Below, one piece after another: positions 11,172-24,394 of a stretch of DNA of 64,000 nucleotides. The translations under genes were made by a program, and so were the position numbers. How positions within the stretch are numbered: position 1 is the stretch's first letter; the number at the start of each line of letters is the position of its first letter. Source of the stretch: Chamaea fasciata (Eukaryota > Chordata > Aves > Passeriformes > Sylviidae); NCBI GenBank assembly GCA_029207755.1, contig JARCOQ010000001.1:91623637-91687636 (forward strand). Reading direction: 5' to 3'. The notes below the pieces were generated by a model, which was given only the letters and a program-made list of their open reading frames with translations, ran no database searches and was not told the DNA's origin.

Positions 11172-13034
11172 ATCCCCTGGATCAATGAAATGGCTCTCTC
11201 TCAGAAAAAATGCATGCTGTATGAATGATAATATCTGGTGGCAGAATTAAGGGTTTTGTCAGTTTATGGTGAGTATTTGTATTAATGCTGTCTAATTAAC
11301 TTATTTTAGAAGCACTTTTCAAACATATGCTTTAAAAAATCACAAAACGAATCATACACACACAAAAAAAAGCCAAAATATACACAAATCTTTCAGGAAT
11401 GAAAAGAAAAAAAAAAAAAGAACCAACAAACTTTACAGTCATCTCTTGTATGCTGGATTCTTCCAGACTCACAGCTGCTAGAATGCCTTCTGCCAGCTGA
11501 GTGAAGAGTTTGATGTGATAACAAAAGAGCTTCCTTGAAAAAGCCAAAAATATGTCTGTAGCACAGCAGCTGACCAGCTCAGCAGTACGGGTCACTGCAA
11601 GCACAAACTGCCAGCTTCTCTATTCATTTCTCTAGCTCCTGACTAAATGCTGAGTCAAGTTTAAGGGCACAGAACATATCCAGAGCATTCATCACCATTG
11701 CCGCAACCATTTCTGGCCCTTGGTTTTGCAGGAAATTCCGGGCAGCAGAATGTCTGGGTCATGCATAGTTCTCCTGAAATTAAACATAAAATCTGAATGC
11801 CTAGAGCCACTGTAGAGGACTCCAGGATGTGGTGCTGAATCTTATGAGGGGTCTTCGGTGACCTGGGGCTCAGGGACCACTCTGTTTGCAGGGATGCCCT
11901 TGCTAGCTGCATTTCAACAAGTCACAGCCCCCAAGAGCTGTTTTGTTGAGGTCCAAGACCTAAACACACACCCTCAGCCCCACTTTCCCCTGCTGCCAGC
12001 CAGCATTCATGAGAGACAGTGGGAGAAGCACCTTGATTGACATCCCCCTCAGGGAAGGAGAGGAGAGCTGTATCGTACCAGTAGTGAGTCATCCTGCTCA
12101 GATTATTTTCCCCTCCTAAAAGGCCAAGGATACCTTCGTGATATAAACTCAGGCTGAAAAAAATTTAGGCTGATGATGAGGATGGTTTTAGGCCTTCAAC
12201 ACTGGCCAAATGCATGAATTTTTTGAGCAATCAAGAGAAAAGTAATGGGAAGTGCTGTCCCCTGGGTTACTGTCCCTACTCTGGCTCCCCTGTCTCCCCA
12301 TCACAGCCCCATGCCAGGGACCAAAACATACAGAGTCAGTGCAGGGCACACAAAGGAGAGTGAACAGAGGCTAAGAGAGATGCAGTGTGGATTGTAAAAA
12401 AAAAATTATGCCCCAATAATAGAGAAACACACAGACCCTTGGTTCAGTTGTCAGGCTGCAATGCTCTAATATAATTATCCTGATTTATTTCAAGGAAAGG
12501 GTCACTTTATGAAGTGACTGTGTCTAAACTTTGTTCAGATAAAAGGCCTTTAACAAAAGGCAAGCTTTGGGAAAACAAGCAAAACTCAGGCTGTGCACTC
12601 AGTAAGCACATTTTCTAGTTTTCAGTCAAGAAGTCATTGGCAGTGTCAGTGCTTGAAAACTGCATGGCTCAGACATTTCTAAACCCTTTTAATCCATCAC
12701 AAAGGGCTCCCTTGATTGTTGCTTTGTTTTTCTGCTGCTGCCCTACAGTATGGCTGCCAGTGTGTATTCCTGATAAGCAGTGAGCTATGCAGATGCTGCT
12801 AGGTTTCCCTGCTTTCTGTACCACTCAACCTGCCAATGCCTGTGTGAGGGACACAATCATGTGTCACAAACAACCAGGAGTGGTGACACTCCATCCTCCT
12901 CTTGTAGCCCAGGAAACTTAAAAGAATACAAGATTAATTTCCATGGGCCGTGTGGTGCCACCCATAAAAAGTCCCTATTGCCATGAATGGGAAGTTCTGC
13001 TTAAAAGCCAAGGACACAATGAAACCCCCACAGT

Positions 13035-13100
13035 ATTAATGCCATTTTAATCCCCCCGGATTGAAAGTTTGGCATTACTAATGCAATTAATTGCGATGAA
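13035..13100. promoter_or_regulatory. Homeodomain-type palindromes in a candidate conserved element
   Basis: Seen: a 12-bp perfect palindrome GCAATTAATTGC at 13083-13094 and an inverted AATCC/GGATT pair at 13049-13053 and 13058-13062. TAATCC is the core bound by bicoid/Otx-class homeodomains, and AATTAATT-type cores are bound by LIM and paired-class homeodomains (established knowledge). That this is an enhancer is inference from motif clustering. Confidence 0.22.
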
Positions 13101-13675
13101 AGAGAGAGAGCACCAGCTCCATGCATCTGAATATATACTTCAACACACAATCCACCCTGAAATGTATGGGGAAGCTCTGTCTCTTTCCTTGCGAGACTGA
13201 AACCTCAGCACAGCCTGTCCTACTCAAAAAAGCACCACAAAAGCCTAAGGGACATATTCAAAACCATCACGAGGAAAAAAAATGGAGCAGGTAGCAGGGT
13301 GGGTCTCAGCACAGCAGCAAGGTGACCACCCAAGTGAAATACTGTGTGGATCCCCTGGCAGAGCTGGGGCCATGCCATGTACAAACACCCCCTGGAATAA
13401 GCTACCAGGGGAGCTAAGGGGACATTGCAATTACCAGTTTCCAGCAAACAGACTCATACTCACAGCTCTGCTTCACCTCTGCAACCTCTTTTAAATGCAG
13501 TGCATTAGGCAGCAGCCCCGCGGGGGATTGGAAGACTCTGGGGCCCTGGGGTTGTCTGAACTCAGTGCAGTGCCAGGATAATATTAGCAGAGAAAACATA
13601 CGAAAAGAGACCAGCGTGGCAGGCACCCCACCAGCAATTCAATGCACTTACCCCAAAAAGGAGCATGGATAAGGC

Positions 13676-13696
13676 GGGGGGGGGGGGGGGGGGGGG
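13676..13696 (+). repeat. Poly-G run (21 bp)
   Basis: An uninterrupted run of 21 G on the + strand, followed by AGG. Long homopurine G runs are rare in vertebrate DNA and can form G-quadruplexes. They are also a common site of sequencing length error, so the exact count is uncertain. Confidence 0.9.
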
Positions 13697-16488
13697 AGGC
13701 GCTCTACTGCTTCACCCCAGTTGCAGATTTTGAGCAAGAGTCTGGGAAACTGAGCTGTTTAACTCAAAGCACTCCCTTTGCTTGCTGCACCCTGACAGCG
13801 AGCAGGTACACATGATCGGGTTCTCCTTTATAGCTGGCTGGAAAATGTGGTGGTTTTATCTGTAGGACAAGAGCACCTGCTGAGATTTCCCCTCTTCCTG
13901 GGAGGAAAGAGATTACCTTTTCACCTACAAACAATTTTTCCCCCAAAATCGTGGCTACACAAAGAGAGGAAAAGCAGAAAGATGCTCCGTATGAACTAGG
14001 GTCCTTGCAAATGTCCCTTTGACCTGGGGACAGGGCACAGGTAGCTGTACTCGTGTCTTAACTGCAGGACAGAGGACTGACCAAGGAGTACAGCAGGAAA
14101 GTAATCAGGGACACACAGAATCAGGGGGAAGAGCAGAAGATGAGAGTAGAGGGAGAGAAATGAGAAAATGAATGCAATCTGCTGATCTCTGAAGATCCTG
14201 GTGAAACATGAATGGGCCCTGGGTTAAGGAACATCTGTGCATGGTGAGGGCTAGATGATACTGGGAATAAACACAGCAAAGGAGATGAGAGTGAACACAT
14301 GCCTTATGTTCAAAATCCAAATGGAAAGACATTTACATGTCACTATTTAAATAGTAGATATTAAACGTCCAACATTAACAACAAGAAATAGGCACCCTAT
14401 CAATTTTTAATAAATACTAATGACCTCTTAAATTAAATTTCTAAGCTGAAAAATATCATCAATATCAAACACTTCTGAGACACACAAAATCCTTACCAAT
14501 CTGTCTTAATGCCACTCATTGCAATACCTGCAATATCAACTTCCACAGACATTGTTCGTTTGATTCCCCCTTGGCATTTTCACGTGCCTCTCCCCTGCAG
14601 CTGCTCCTTCTGCAGCACTGTCATTCCCAACCAGCCTAAAGCACCTAACGACAAGCACCACAAAGGTGCTCAGGTCTACACAGCTCTTCCCTGCATGACA
14701 CCTTACCAACAGTGGGGAATAGGAGGGTTAAAACCCTGATGTGTTTTTTAACAGTCTTATACAACCCTCTGAATGACTGCCGAGCAAAACACCATATTTA
14801 GGAAGGACAGCTGGTCTTTACCTTTTCATTACTAACCAGCAGCCTCAGCCTTTAGTCCGTCTTTTGTTTTGAAGCAAGAGAATATATTAGAGAGGGTATG
14901 AAATGTACCAGAATCACTACAAGCAGCACACAGAGAAGCTCAAGTGTGTCACCCCCCAAATCTTTATCTTCTCTCGCTTTTGAATGCTCATATCTTATTT
15001 TTCAGTCTGTCTGCTAAATGCATTTACCCCATTACAGCTGCAAGCTCATTCAGACAGAGGCTGCATCTTCTTCTATTGTACTTCTCTTTCAGACACCCAA
15101 GGTGAGGTGAGTGCTTAGTTAATATGAAGTCACAATGATATGAAACAGCATACAAAAAATATTTCTCCAAAGAACAGAAGACTTGGCAGAGTAAATCCAC
15201 TAAAAACATAAGATTTTCAGCAGAGTTCGTTTTTCTGGTTTTGGAGGAATATTCTGTACCACAGTGTATTCCCTGGCCTGACCAATGAGTATTAGCTGGA
15301 ATAAAATGGTATATTAATTTCCCTTGGCAATATTTGGAGCAGCCTATGATCTCAGCAACCCTCTGGGTATATTCCTAAGGTCAGAACAAGAGTGTCACAG
15401 CCATGTTGCTCTTTTATGCCACTCCCTACACATCTTCAGGGAAAGCTACTAATCCACTTAAACAATTACCTTTCAGAGGAAGAGGCAGAGGACTTTGTAT
15501 GAGGATACCTAATAAATGACTCAGCCTGTGAAATATTTGAAAAGCTCACAGAGCAAAGAAGTGGAATACAGCTATTATCTGACATGTAGCACCAATGAAT
15601 AAAATCGTCACCAGACTGAAACCGCTCAGTATTTTTATTCAAGTCTGCACCGCAAAGTGGTTGAAGCCTAAAACTAATGAAGGAAATAATATGCAATTCA
15701 TCATGGTGTAGAGAGAGAAAGGCAGCCGAACATAACTCTTGACTCGTGTCACATCACTGCCTTTCAAACTTCTCTTTGTGGCAGCTTTTGGGAAAGGACC
15801 ATATTCTCTGTGCCACATGCCAGCTCTCTTTCATCCTGTGAAAGAGCCATGTCCCCAAACCCTGCCTAGGCTGAGAACAGGAAATCCTCTCAGTTCCTTA
15901 CTGCTCGCCTGGCACATGCATACAAAATAAGGAAAGATAATCAGTAATCATGCCTAACTTTGAGTTAATGGGGCATAACACTGGAGGCGGATCACTAAGT
16001 AGCTGTTCCACGTACTGGAGCTGGGAGTCAGATGCAGACTGCTGCTGTGCCTGGAAAGGGATGATGGGATGCAGGCACAGCGCCTGCCTGTGCTGGGACC
16101 ACATTGCCTCAGCCCAGCTTGTCTGGCTTTCCCGAGAAAAGCTTGACTCTGGGAAAAAACTTCACTCTTTGTTGGCCACCATGGACTTTGCATTTCTGCT
16201 AGGGGGTGAAAGCTCCTTCTCTTGTCTTCCTGCATTCTGCACAGCACAAGGAAAGTACTGGAGATAGGGTAGGCTGTGACTCAGTGTGGGGGTTTCAGGC
16301 TCAGATGGAGGGGACCCTGCAGAGGGCAGTTTATAAGAGCCCTGTTTCAAGAGCTCTCTACCTGCTGCCAGCACACAGTGCTTGCAATCAGCTGAGTGGG
16401 GGGCACTGCCCACCCCCAGGGGAAGGATCCCACCTGGGGACAGCAGTGAGCAGGAGCATTGGTTTGCTGCTGGTGGCAACTTCACAGC

Positions 16489-16510
16489 GCACACACACAC
16501 ACACACACAC
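16489..16510. repeat. (CA)n microsatellite
   Basis: About ten uninterrupted AC dinucleotides preceded by GC. Length suggests it could be polymorphic. Confidence 0.9.
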
Positions 16511-18319
16511 TTATCTTTAGCATTTTCTGTCTTAAATAGCTGCTTTGCTTGGGTACTCGGGCACTGTCGGTGCACTTGCAGCTGCTGATTGGCACCTCTA
16601 AAATTTTAGTCATGATTTCAGTCAATTTTCACATTTCCAAAATGGAGCAATACCTCATAAAGCACAGATCTAATGCATATAACACCAATTTGCTGAATGT
16701 CAGTGTACACTGACCTTCTATTACAAACACTGGCAGATGGCCATTCCTTTAGTACTCAAGAGTTGCTTGAATAGAAAATCAAGTGATGGCTTAGTCTGTG
16801 TTTCGCCTCTGCACCAGTGCCCATAGCAACACGCAGTGGTAGCTGCCTGAATGCAACGCCTCTGCCACCACCACCTCCTTTCCAGCACAGCAAAGCCATT
16901 GGTGATCCCATGGCTACGATATCCAGTTCTGTCAGAGCTGCTAAATAGCAGGAGGGACCTCCTGGGAAGAGGACAGGAGCACACGGGCTGCCAGGCTGGA
17001 AGCCTCAACCCAGCCATAGCACGTTGCATCCCATAGAGCAACCTGCTGCCTTGTGGTGCCACTGGGGCAAGGGGACACAGGCAGCCTAGAAGTAATGTCT
17101 TCCAAAAATGGATCTTAAGTGTACTCTGATAGCTGAGGAAAAAACTGCCTGAGATGCCAGGGAATGCAGAATTGGATCAGACACCTGCTTTACAGCCTTG
17201 TGTGTGTGGCCAAACTCTGCACAAGCACCAGCTTCCTCCTTCCTGTGTCCATGAAAGCTTTGCAGGTATTTTCTAATAGCCAATTTCTCTGTATTCAGGG
17301 TCTTTTTCCCATCCACCTTACAAGGCCTATTTCCAGAGAAGAGAGCCTGGCCATGACCAAGCACGAGTGTCCCAGTACAGTACCATGCACACGGTGCATC
17401 GCTCCAAACATGTTCCTTCCCTTTTCAGCATCCCTCAGGTCCTTCCATTTCAGAGTCTGCACATTTTGGAAATTTTAAATGTGCTGTGGATGTTTTGGGA
17501 AATTGGAAGTGGCATGGTGAGTATCCAAATGTTGCGGCATCCTGCACTCCTGACCTCTTTTCCTCCAGAATTTTGTTTTCTCCCTCCCATGGGGAGATAC
17601 TCAGAGGTTCAAGGCCAAGCTTGGTGATGCTGCTGTGCATCCAGCTGAATTCTCTCACTTAGGGGTGCAGTCTGCATTTCTGTGTGCCAGACCAAAACTG
17701 TGGCTGAGTTTGTGAGTCTGCTGGAAGGGCCACCACAGTCTTCCATGTGTTTTTGGTTGGTTTGCAGAGATGCTCAGGATCTCAGGGATGTTCCCGGCCA
17801 GACTCTTGTGGTTCTTTTAATGGGTTGTGAAATTTTGGAATGAAACTATTTAAGCCTTCTGACAACACAACACATCTCCAGGTGCCTTTCTCCACAACAA
17901 ACATCCATTGTACAGCCTTCTTCCCTCACAATGCAGATTAATTTTAACCCTCACAGCAGCCTAATGAAAAGACCGTGCTGCACTTCAAATGCCATACACT
18001 TGCTGAAAGCTTTCCTTTGTTAGCTCCTCCTGGTTTAGTCACCACCAGCTTCTGAAAAGATTCCACAGAGTTAATGTTTCCACTTCTTTTAATTCACTCG
18101 CAATGATGACACAGCCATAACACAGCTGTGTTCCAGCTCAAAGGAGCCGAGTGCGGATGCTGCCCACTGTTCCTCGGCCCCTGCTCCCTCCCTGGCTCCT
18201 AAGTGGGGCTGCTGCTTGTTGGGAGGATACGGTGACATTTTCCAATCTGGGGTGGAAATGTTCTGTTAGAGGAAGCCTCTTCTGGTTTGTTGGGGTTTTT
18301 TATTTTCCTCTCATTATTT

Positions 18320-18329
18320 CTTCTTCTTT

Positions 18330-18363
<34 letters not shown>
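18320..18363. repeat. Pyrimidine tract ending in T23
   Basis: TTCTTC-type pyrimidine stretch leading into 23 consecutive T (18341-18363). Low-complexity; no retroelement body recognised next to it. Confidence 0.85.
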
Positions 18364-18364
<1 letters not shown>

Positions 18365-19810
18365 TTTGACATTTTCTCTGTGAAAAGCTGACCTAATTTT
18401 CTGGGAATAATGTAAACGGTTATACACTCAAAGCATTGCGCTGGAGAGTTTGTAGATAAAGCTGAACTATTTTATGGTTCAATTATCACAAAGTACAGGA
18501 GATCCCTGTTGCATTAACACTTCATGAAGATATTACAGTGGGGGCTTCCTTGCTCTTTTCCGCGTAAGTTAGGATTTGCCTGTAAAACCTTCACTGCAGC
18601 TCTGTCACTACAAAATCCATTAGCCCTGCCAGCTGTAAGACATGTTAAAGACATTTTCCTCAATGACTGCATCTGGTGTTAGTATTCATACCAATTCCTT
18701 ACCCAGTTCTGAAGAAAGTTTTAAATCGTCTATTCTGATGCAGAAAAGATAAGAGGAGTTATGGAAAAAAGCTATTCTGGGATGAGAATAGGTAAAGAAA
18801 AAGGCCATGAAGCAGTGGCAAAAAGGGTTGGCAGTGGCACAAGTGCTGTATCAGTAGCTGGTTGCCACTATGCTGCTGGGCTGATGTAAGGACAGGGGTG
18901 TCGAGGTCCTCCCAACATGAGTGGCATGCAGCGAGCAGTCCCTTCCTGCAGCAGGGTGTGGGACAGGTTGTGCTAGCAGAGCTCTTCTCCCTCTTGCAGG
19001 GGCTGTGGAGGAGGCTGCAGGAGACTCCCATCACTCTCCACCATGCCAGTACAATCTAGATTAGGCTGTAGTAACCTATGTTTCAGACTAGGGTAGGGTG
19101 CACCGGGTTCACGCCACCAAAGGGCCAAGGTAGTGTTTTGGGTTACAGCCTTAATGTTGTGTGCACTAGATCAAAAATCTAATCAGGCAGGAGGGATTGA
19201 ATTGTCTGGCCTATTCTTCTTATTCAAGAGTTTTCTCTTTAGGGAACTGAGCTGTAGAAATCACTGAGACCCTGCTTGGGTGCATTTTCCTATTGACCAA
19301 ATAAGGTGTACAATTCCATGATAGATTTGCAGTTTCAACACCAGATTTTCTGACATTTCTGGTTTGTTTGGGGTTTTTTTTCCAGGAGAGCAAGGTTTTT
19401 TTCATTTCTTAATTCACATATTCTGTCAGCCAATGCCTTCAGCAAGTTGGAACATGCAAGAGCTTTGCAAATGAATAGATGTACCACAGTCATCTTCTTT
19501 GGTGGTGTCTGGACCAGCAGTCTTAAGTGTGGCTCAGGTCTGGCTTTCAGTTCTCCAGCCACATCTGTCTGCTGTGGAGATACAGCTCATGCTCTTGAAG
19601 GAAATTGTTGTTCATCTGTTGCTGGTGTGTGCTTTCATTTCTGAGAGAGTCTAATTAGGCTCAGTGATTAGGAGTGCTAATAGGCATAACAATCCCACAG
19701 AAAGTTACCTTTCAGAAAAAGGGCAGCAACAAATACCCAGCAAGGGAAGAAAAAGAAGAGAGAAAAACTAAAAAACCCAAAACAACAAAACCCTAACAAT
19801 TCTATGCAGG

Positions 19811-19834
19811 ATAAATAAAATAAATAAATAAATA
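19811..19834. repeat. (AAAT)n short microsatellite
   Basis: Imperfect TAAA/AAAT tetranucleotide repeat, about six units with one interruption. Confidence 0.8.
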
Positions 19835-19889
19835 GCCACTATGCAAATGCCTCTACCTATCTATCAGAGGCTGTTGTAAAGGCAAATTA

Positions 19890-19955
19890 GCTAATTGCTG
19901 CAAAGTGCTTTGAAAATGAAAAGGGATATATAAGAGGTGATTATTATTATTCACA
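19890..19955 (+). mobile_element. Ancient CR1/L3-type LINE 3' tail (degraded)
   Basis: Contains 'gcaaagtgctttgaaaatgaaaagggatatataagaggtgattattattatt'. This follows the remembered order of an old vertebrate LINE tail: AAAGCGCTTTG, GATGAAAGG, CTATATAAG, then an ATT repeat. It is more diverged than the related relic on the opposite strand at 35815-35975. The exact family name (L3, CR1-like or related) is uncertain. Confidence 0.55.
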
Positions 19956-20284
19956 ACAATCTGGTAGGTGAAGGCATCTGTCTATTTTGCTTTTTATATC
20001 CCCAGGGCTTTCCCAAAGCAACATTAGAAGAAAGGAAAAAAACCTAAAATAGGAGAAGAACAATCCCAAAATGGAGAGAAAAGGCCTGTGACATTTGTGA
20101 ATAATAAAAATAATAAGCTACAGATCAGTTTAAAAAATACCGTCAGGAGTTTAGGGTAAGAAAGCTACACTGAGGTGCATTTGAACTGATCTTAATGGAT
20201 ATGGAGATCATTAGCAGTGTGCTGATACTGCTGAACTGACACAGAAAATATTAATTTAAATAGGAATATCTTACATTAAGTCTG

Positions 20285-20315
20285 TAACTGCATTAAGATG
20301 CAAATGAGTCAAGTT
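20285..20315 (+). promoter_or_regulatory. Overlapping POU octamer and AP-1 motif
   Basis: A perfect octamer ATGCAAAT (20298-20305) shares its last T with a perfect AP-1 site TGAGTCA (20305-20311). Octamers are bound by POU-domain factors, and TGAGTCA by Jun/Fos dimers (established knowledge). The surrounding 20130-20480 is AT-rich with many TAAT cores. Function is inferred; both motifs are short enough to occur by chance. Confidence 0.25.
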
Positions 20316-20708
20316 TCCATGCCCTTATGCTTTGGCCCTTTTGGTACTAGGCAGAATGCCTGTTTTGTGTTAAAATTTACACAAATTATAAAGAGTAAAG
20401 TTTTTATCCCATCACAGGATCTGATGCAATTCTACAATCTAATATGTTCAAGGATGATGTAATGAGAGCAGTAATTTAGCCTAGGACTATATCACACATT
20501 TATCTCCAGAAGCTGTATCTCCAAGCCTCTGAATACTTATATTATGTGTTAACTCCCCTTGCACTGGCAAACCCCAGGGAGCTACTCTTGTGCGTATGCT
20601 AAGTGCATGCAAAAGTGCTAGCAAGATCACTTCACTAATTTTCAACATCAGAAAGTAAAATAATGCCTATACTGAGGCAAGACTCCTGATAAGACTGTGA
20701 ACTATAGC

Positions 20709-20738
20709 ATTTCATAGCTGTGGATTTCATAGCTGTGG
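20709..20738. repeat. 15-bp exact tandem duplication
   Basis: ATTTCATAGCTGTGG occurs twice back to back (20709-20723 and 20724-20738) with no mismatch, so it is probably a recent replication-slippage duplication. Confidence 0.9.
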
Positions 20739-22196
20739 AAGAATTAACTCATTTTTCTTTTTTTTTTTTTTTTCTTCTTCTCAATTATCACTTGCTCTAG
20801 CTATGAATCACTTCAGAGCTCATTCCTTAAAGGTATCCAAAATTCCCTCAGGTGTTTTGACATAATTCTATTACATCTTATTTCTGTTTAATATTAAATT
20901 CTTTCCTGCATGTTTAAATAAACCTGGAAACCTTTTTAGGGAGCACAACTTAATGGGGAACTAAGAACATGTGTGCGGAATGTCACCATTTTACATATGT
21001 TTTATTATTAATGGTAATTCATGCAGAACCAGCCACTTCACAAGGAGAGACTAAACACTTACAAAAAGCTAGGTGCTTCTCTCTGACCTTAATTTGTTTC
21101 TGTACTTGAACACTGGATTCCCTTTCAAAAAATAATTATTCCCATAAAGATTAAAACCCAATAACCCAGTCTATTTCTGTGAGAAAAACAAATGAAGAGG
21201 CTTGAGTGGGAATGCTCGAAATACTTTCTTGGTGGTTATTCCAGTAAACTACAGTGTAAGAGATCTTCTCCTGGGTTAGGGTGTGTGTGTGCTGAGAGAA
21301 GGGATATGGAGGATGGAGCCTGTGCGTTCCTATGTGTTTCGTGGCATTTTCTGTCTTTTCTGTAATATATTTTCTTAGTGCTTCTGCTATTAGTTGACAG
21401 GATGTCAGAGATGGCTTTCCAGTATGAAAAGCAACAGCTTCTGCTCTTTGATATCTTCTACCCAGAGTGGAGAGATTGTGGGGTGTTCTCTCACTTCTGA
21501 TGCAGTGGCCCATCTGTCCAGACACATCTTGGGCTTTGTCTTCTGCCTGCAAGAACTATAGACCTACAGGCACTTCTGGTAGCTCACAGTCTCTCTAAAT
21601 TTGCCCAGAGAAGCAGGAATAGTAGAAGAAATAGGGACAGGTTAGCTGAGGCAAGATTTCCACCTCACCTCTTTCAAAACTGGTGTTTGCTTGGGTGATT
21701 CACACACCCTTCTGAGTGACCAGTGAAAATGTTTATTGAAGTGGCACGTGGGGATTCCCACTACTGGTCATAAAGGACACATCATTTCAGACAGACTGGG
21801 CTACACACACAGGAATGGAAGGTTTGGCAGTAAATCCAGGTATGCCTTAACTGAAATATTTCCATGTTTAACATTTCCATAAAATCTGGGTATTATCATT
21901 TCTTGAAGTATTCCTCCCCTCTCCCACCTCTACCATAGTTCTTTTCCAAATTAACCAGTTAGCTGTCTGAGTCCAGGGATCATAGGGAACAGTCAAGTCA
22001 GTGGCAAAGGAAGGGTATCCAAATAATAAGCCTGCATGGTGACTGTGTTTGCACCATTTTTTCCTCTGCTTTTGGAAAAGGTGGATGTGTTTGCTGTGGG
22101 GAACAACTGCAAAAGGAAGAATGTTAAGTGACAAAGGTGCCAAAAAGCAACAGGCAAGAAAAAGCAAGTATTCTTGGATTATAAAAACCTTCCATT

Positions 22197-22204
22197 TATA
22201 TATA

Positions 22205-22243
<39 letters not shown>
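22197..22243. repeat. (TA)n microsatellite
   Basis: TA repeat with one T4 interruption; the pure part (22211-22243) is about 16 units. It is self-complementary and prone to cruciform formation. Confidence 0.92.
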
Positions 22244-22246
<3 letters not shown>

Positions 22247-24394
22247 ACAACTGTGCCTGATGTTTTTTGCGGTCCTTTGGTATTACATATCTGTTGGTAT
22301 AAAAAAGAAAGCTGTGATATAAATCTGACGCTGCTTGTCAAGACACTGGAATATTATTCTAATAAGGCATCTAGCATATCCTTTTCAGAATCCAAAGACA
22401 TCGCTTAAAGCCAAAGACTGAAAGGGATAGCTTCAACTTTAAATTGCTAGGCACTGTTTTGGAGAAAATGTATTACTGTTTTTTTGTTCTTTTTCAGGAA
22501 TGCAAAGCTGGAATTTGAACAGGAAAGAATCTGACATTTTGCAAGTACTGGAAGAAGTGCTCATAGATACATTTTGCATTTTCCATCCTGTCTTTGACTG
22601 TGGCATAGTCACAGGTATCTGTTCTGAACATAAAGTGGGTATTTCTTGTCTAGCTAGCAATTAATGAGCAGTACAAGTGAATAGCATTGCACTGACATTT
22701 ATCTCACCAAAGCTTTGCCCTACCAAGTCTAACCAAACACTTCAGATGATAAGTGTCTAGTTAGATGATGTGTGGGGGAAAAAAATGGAAATTGTAGGCC
22801 TGAGCCAACACAGATGCACTAAGGACAGTGAGAACTCCCACTGAGGGATGCAGCATGAACAGCACAACCAAAAAGTCTTGTGTGACAAGCAAGTCTTCAT
22901 CTAAAATTCTTTGGAAACTGAATAAGCAGGATTAATTTCCCTGTTGATCACAGAACTGGCTTAGTTGAGCTGGGCTGCTGTGCCCCATAGCCCAGGTTCT
23001 CATTTCTCACCTGGTCTCTCTGACTGCAAAGCTGAAGCAGCACACTGCTTCATGCCTCTCTTTTCTCACCTGCAGAACTTGCATGCTACCATCCACTTCA
23101 CAATGACATTAGAAGGCTAATTTAATCACAGCTATATGGGCCTTCTGAGACAGCTGGAGAAAAGGTGCTATAGCAGTCACCATGCCTTTTGTTATCATTA
23201 GAAGTGGCATTTGAGTGCCAGCTGAGGACTGCAGGAGCTGGATCCAGGCATCAGCTGTGCCTATCTGTCGTAATGACCCAGATGATGAGAGTGGCTGAAT
23301 GGGGAGCAATTTTGGTGACCTGCAAAAGAGCTGCATTAAAAATGCACACTCTTGTGCAGCCAGAATTTTATTCAGTGCCTGCAAAACCCAAAATCTTCTC
23401 ACATCTTCTCATAAAGAGAAAATTCAGTAATGCTTTTTCTTCAGAAGTGCTTTACTTTTGAACAAAAAAACCAAGATAACAAATGAGGCTGATAAGTTTC
23501 TTGGAGGATAATGTTAGGAGAATGGAAGGCACAAAGGTGTCAGGGTGGCATCCCAACACCCAGGAATGATGTTTTGGCTTTTCTTCTTTGGTCTCTTTAT
23601 CTTCTCTGACTCCTCTTGCTGTTGTTGACAGCAGCACGCCAACAGCCCCATGTCTCTGGCACAATATCTTTAAGGTCATCTTGTGAAAAAGGGTGGCCAT
23701 GTTACCCACCCACTGCAGCCCAACTATCCCATCTGCTGTCTCCCATCCCACATTTTCCATGACAGAGCAGACACAGAGAGGGTGGAGTTTGCTTCAGAAA
23801 GTGAAACAGCAAGAGAACCCATGCCTGTGGCAGAGACAGCTTGGAGACACCTTCCCACTCCCCTCACCCAGTTTCTTCCATGGGATCTAACAGAGAGACC
23901 TGTGTGAATAAATATTGATACTAAACATAGTCAGAAATGAGAATTCATGATCTAAAATTACACAAATATTTGGGAATTTAGACACTATAACTCAAGTGGC
24001 ACTTAATCTCCAAGTGCAACCAAAAATATGTAACTCCTCGGTTTACTAGCAGTGTCAGCTCCCCAAGTGTGGAGCTGAATAATTTAGAGTGGAAGAGAGA
24101 AAGAGAATGGCTGAGCATGGATTTTGCTGGAGAGGAGAGGAGCTCCCCTTCAAATTTACTGGTGACTTTTCCTGGCTGGATGGGGAATGGAGGCTCCAGG
24201 TCACCTTCAGGACAACCCCATAAATGCAGAGGAAAAACAGCCACACATGCAAAACCCCTCCAGCCTCCTGCCTGCAGGCTCCAGGAGAGAAATGGGGGGC
24301 ATGGAGGGAGAGGAATGGGGGTATGCAGGAGTGCATGGTGCTGTAGCCTTCCTGTGGCCAGGGAGGCTGCCCAACACCTGCCACCAGCCAGGCT

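Larger units (their letters stand above)
8766..13675. other. Non-coding unique sequence
   Basis: No recognisable gene. A GC-richer patch at about 9360-9740 has overlapping open frames on both strands (each under 80 codons) without domain similarity. Other items: a 10-bp direct repeat CCCATCTCAG x2 (10831-10850), T19 at 11153-11171, A13 at 11407-11419, and the palindromic block around 13035-13100 described separately. Confidence 0.6.
13697..19889. other. Non-coding unique sequence, locally GC-richer
   Basis: No gene recognised. Positions 15950-17650 are GC-richer and full of overlapping open frames on both strands (longest 137 codons, minus strand 16162-16575, which runs through the CA repeat). 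None shows a domain, and frames on both strands are equally open, which argues for base composition rather than coding. Positions 18120-18240 form another small GC-rich patch with a few CpGs. Simple repeats here are listed separately. Confidence 0.55.

Noticed and set aside
23050..23080. Pyrimidine-rich splice-acceptor-like site before 23076
   Set aside because: No open frame with protein-like character and a stop follows; acceptor-like strings are common by chance.
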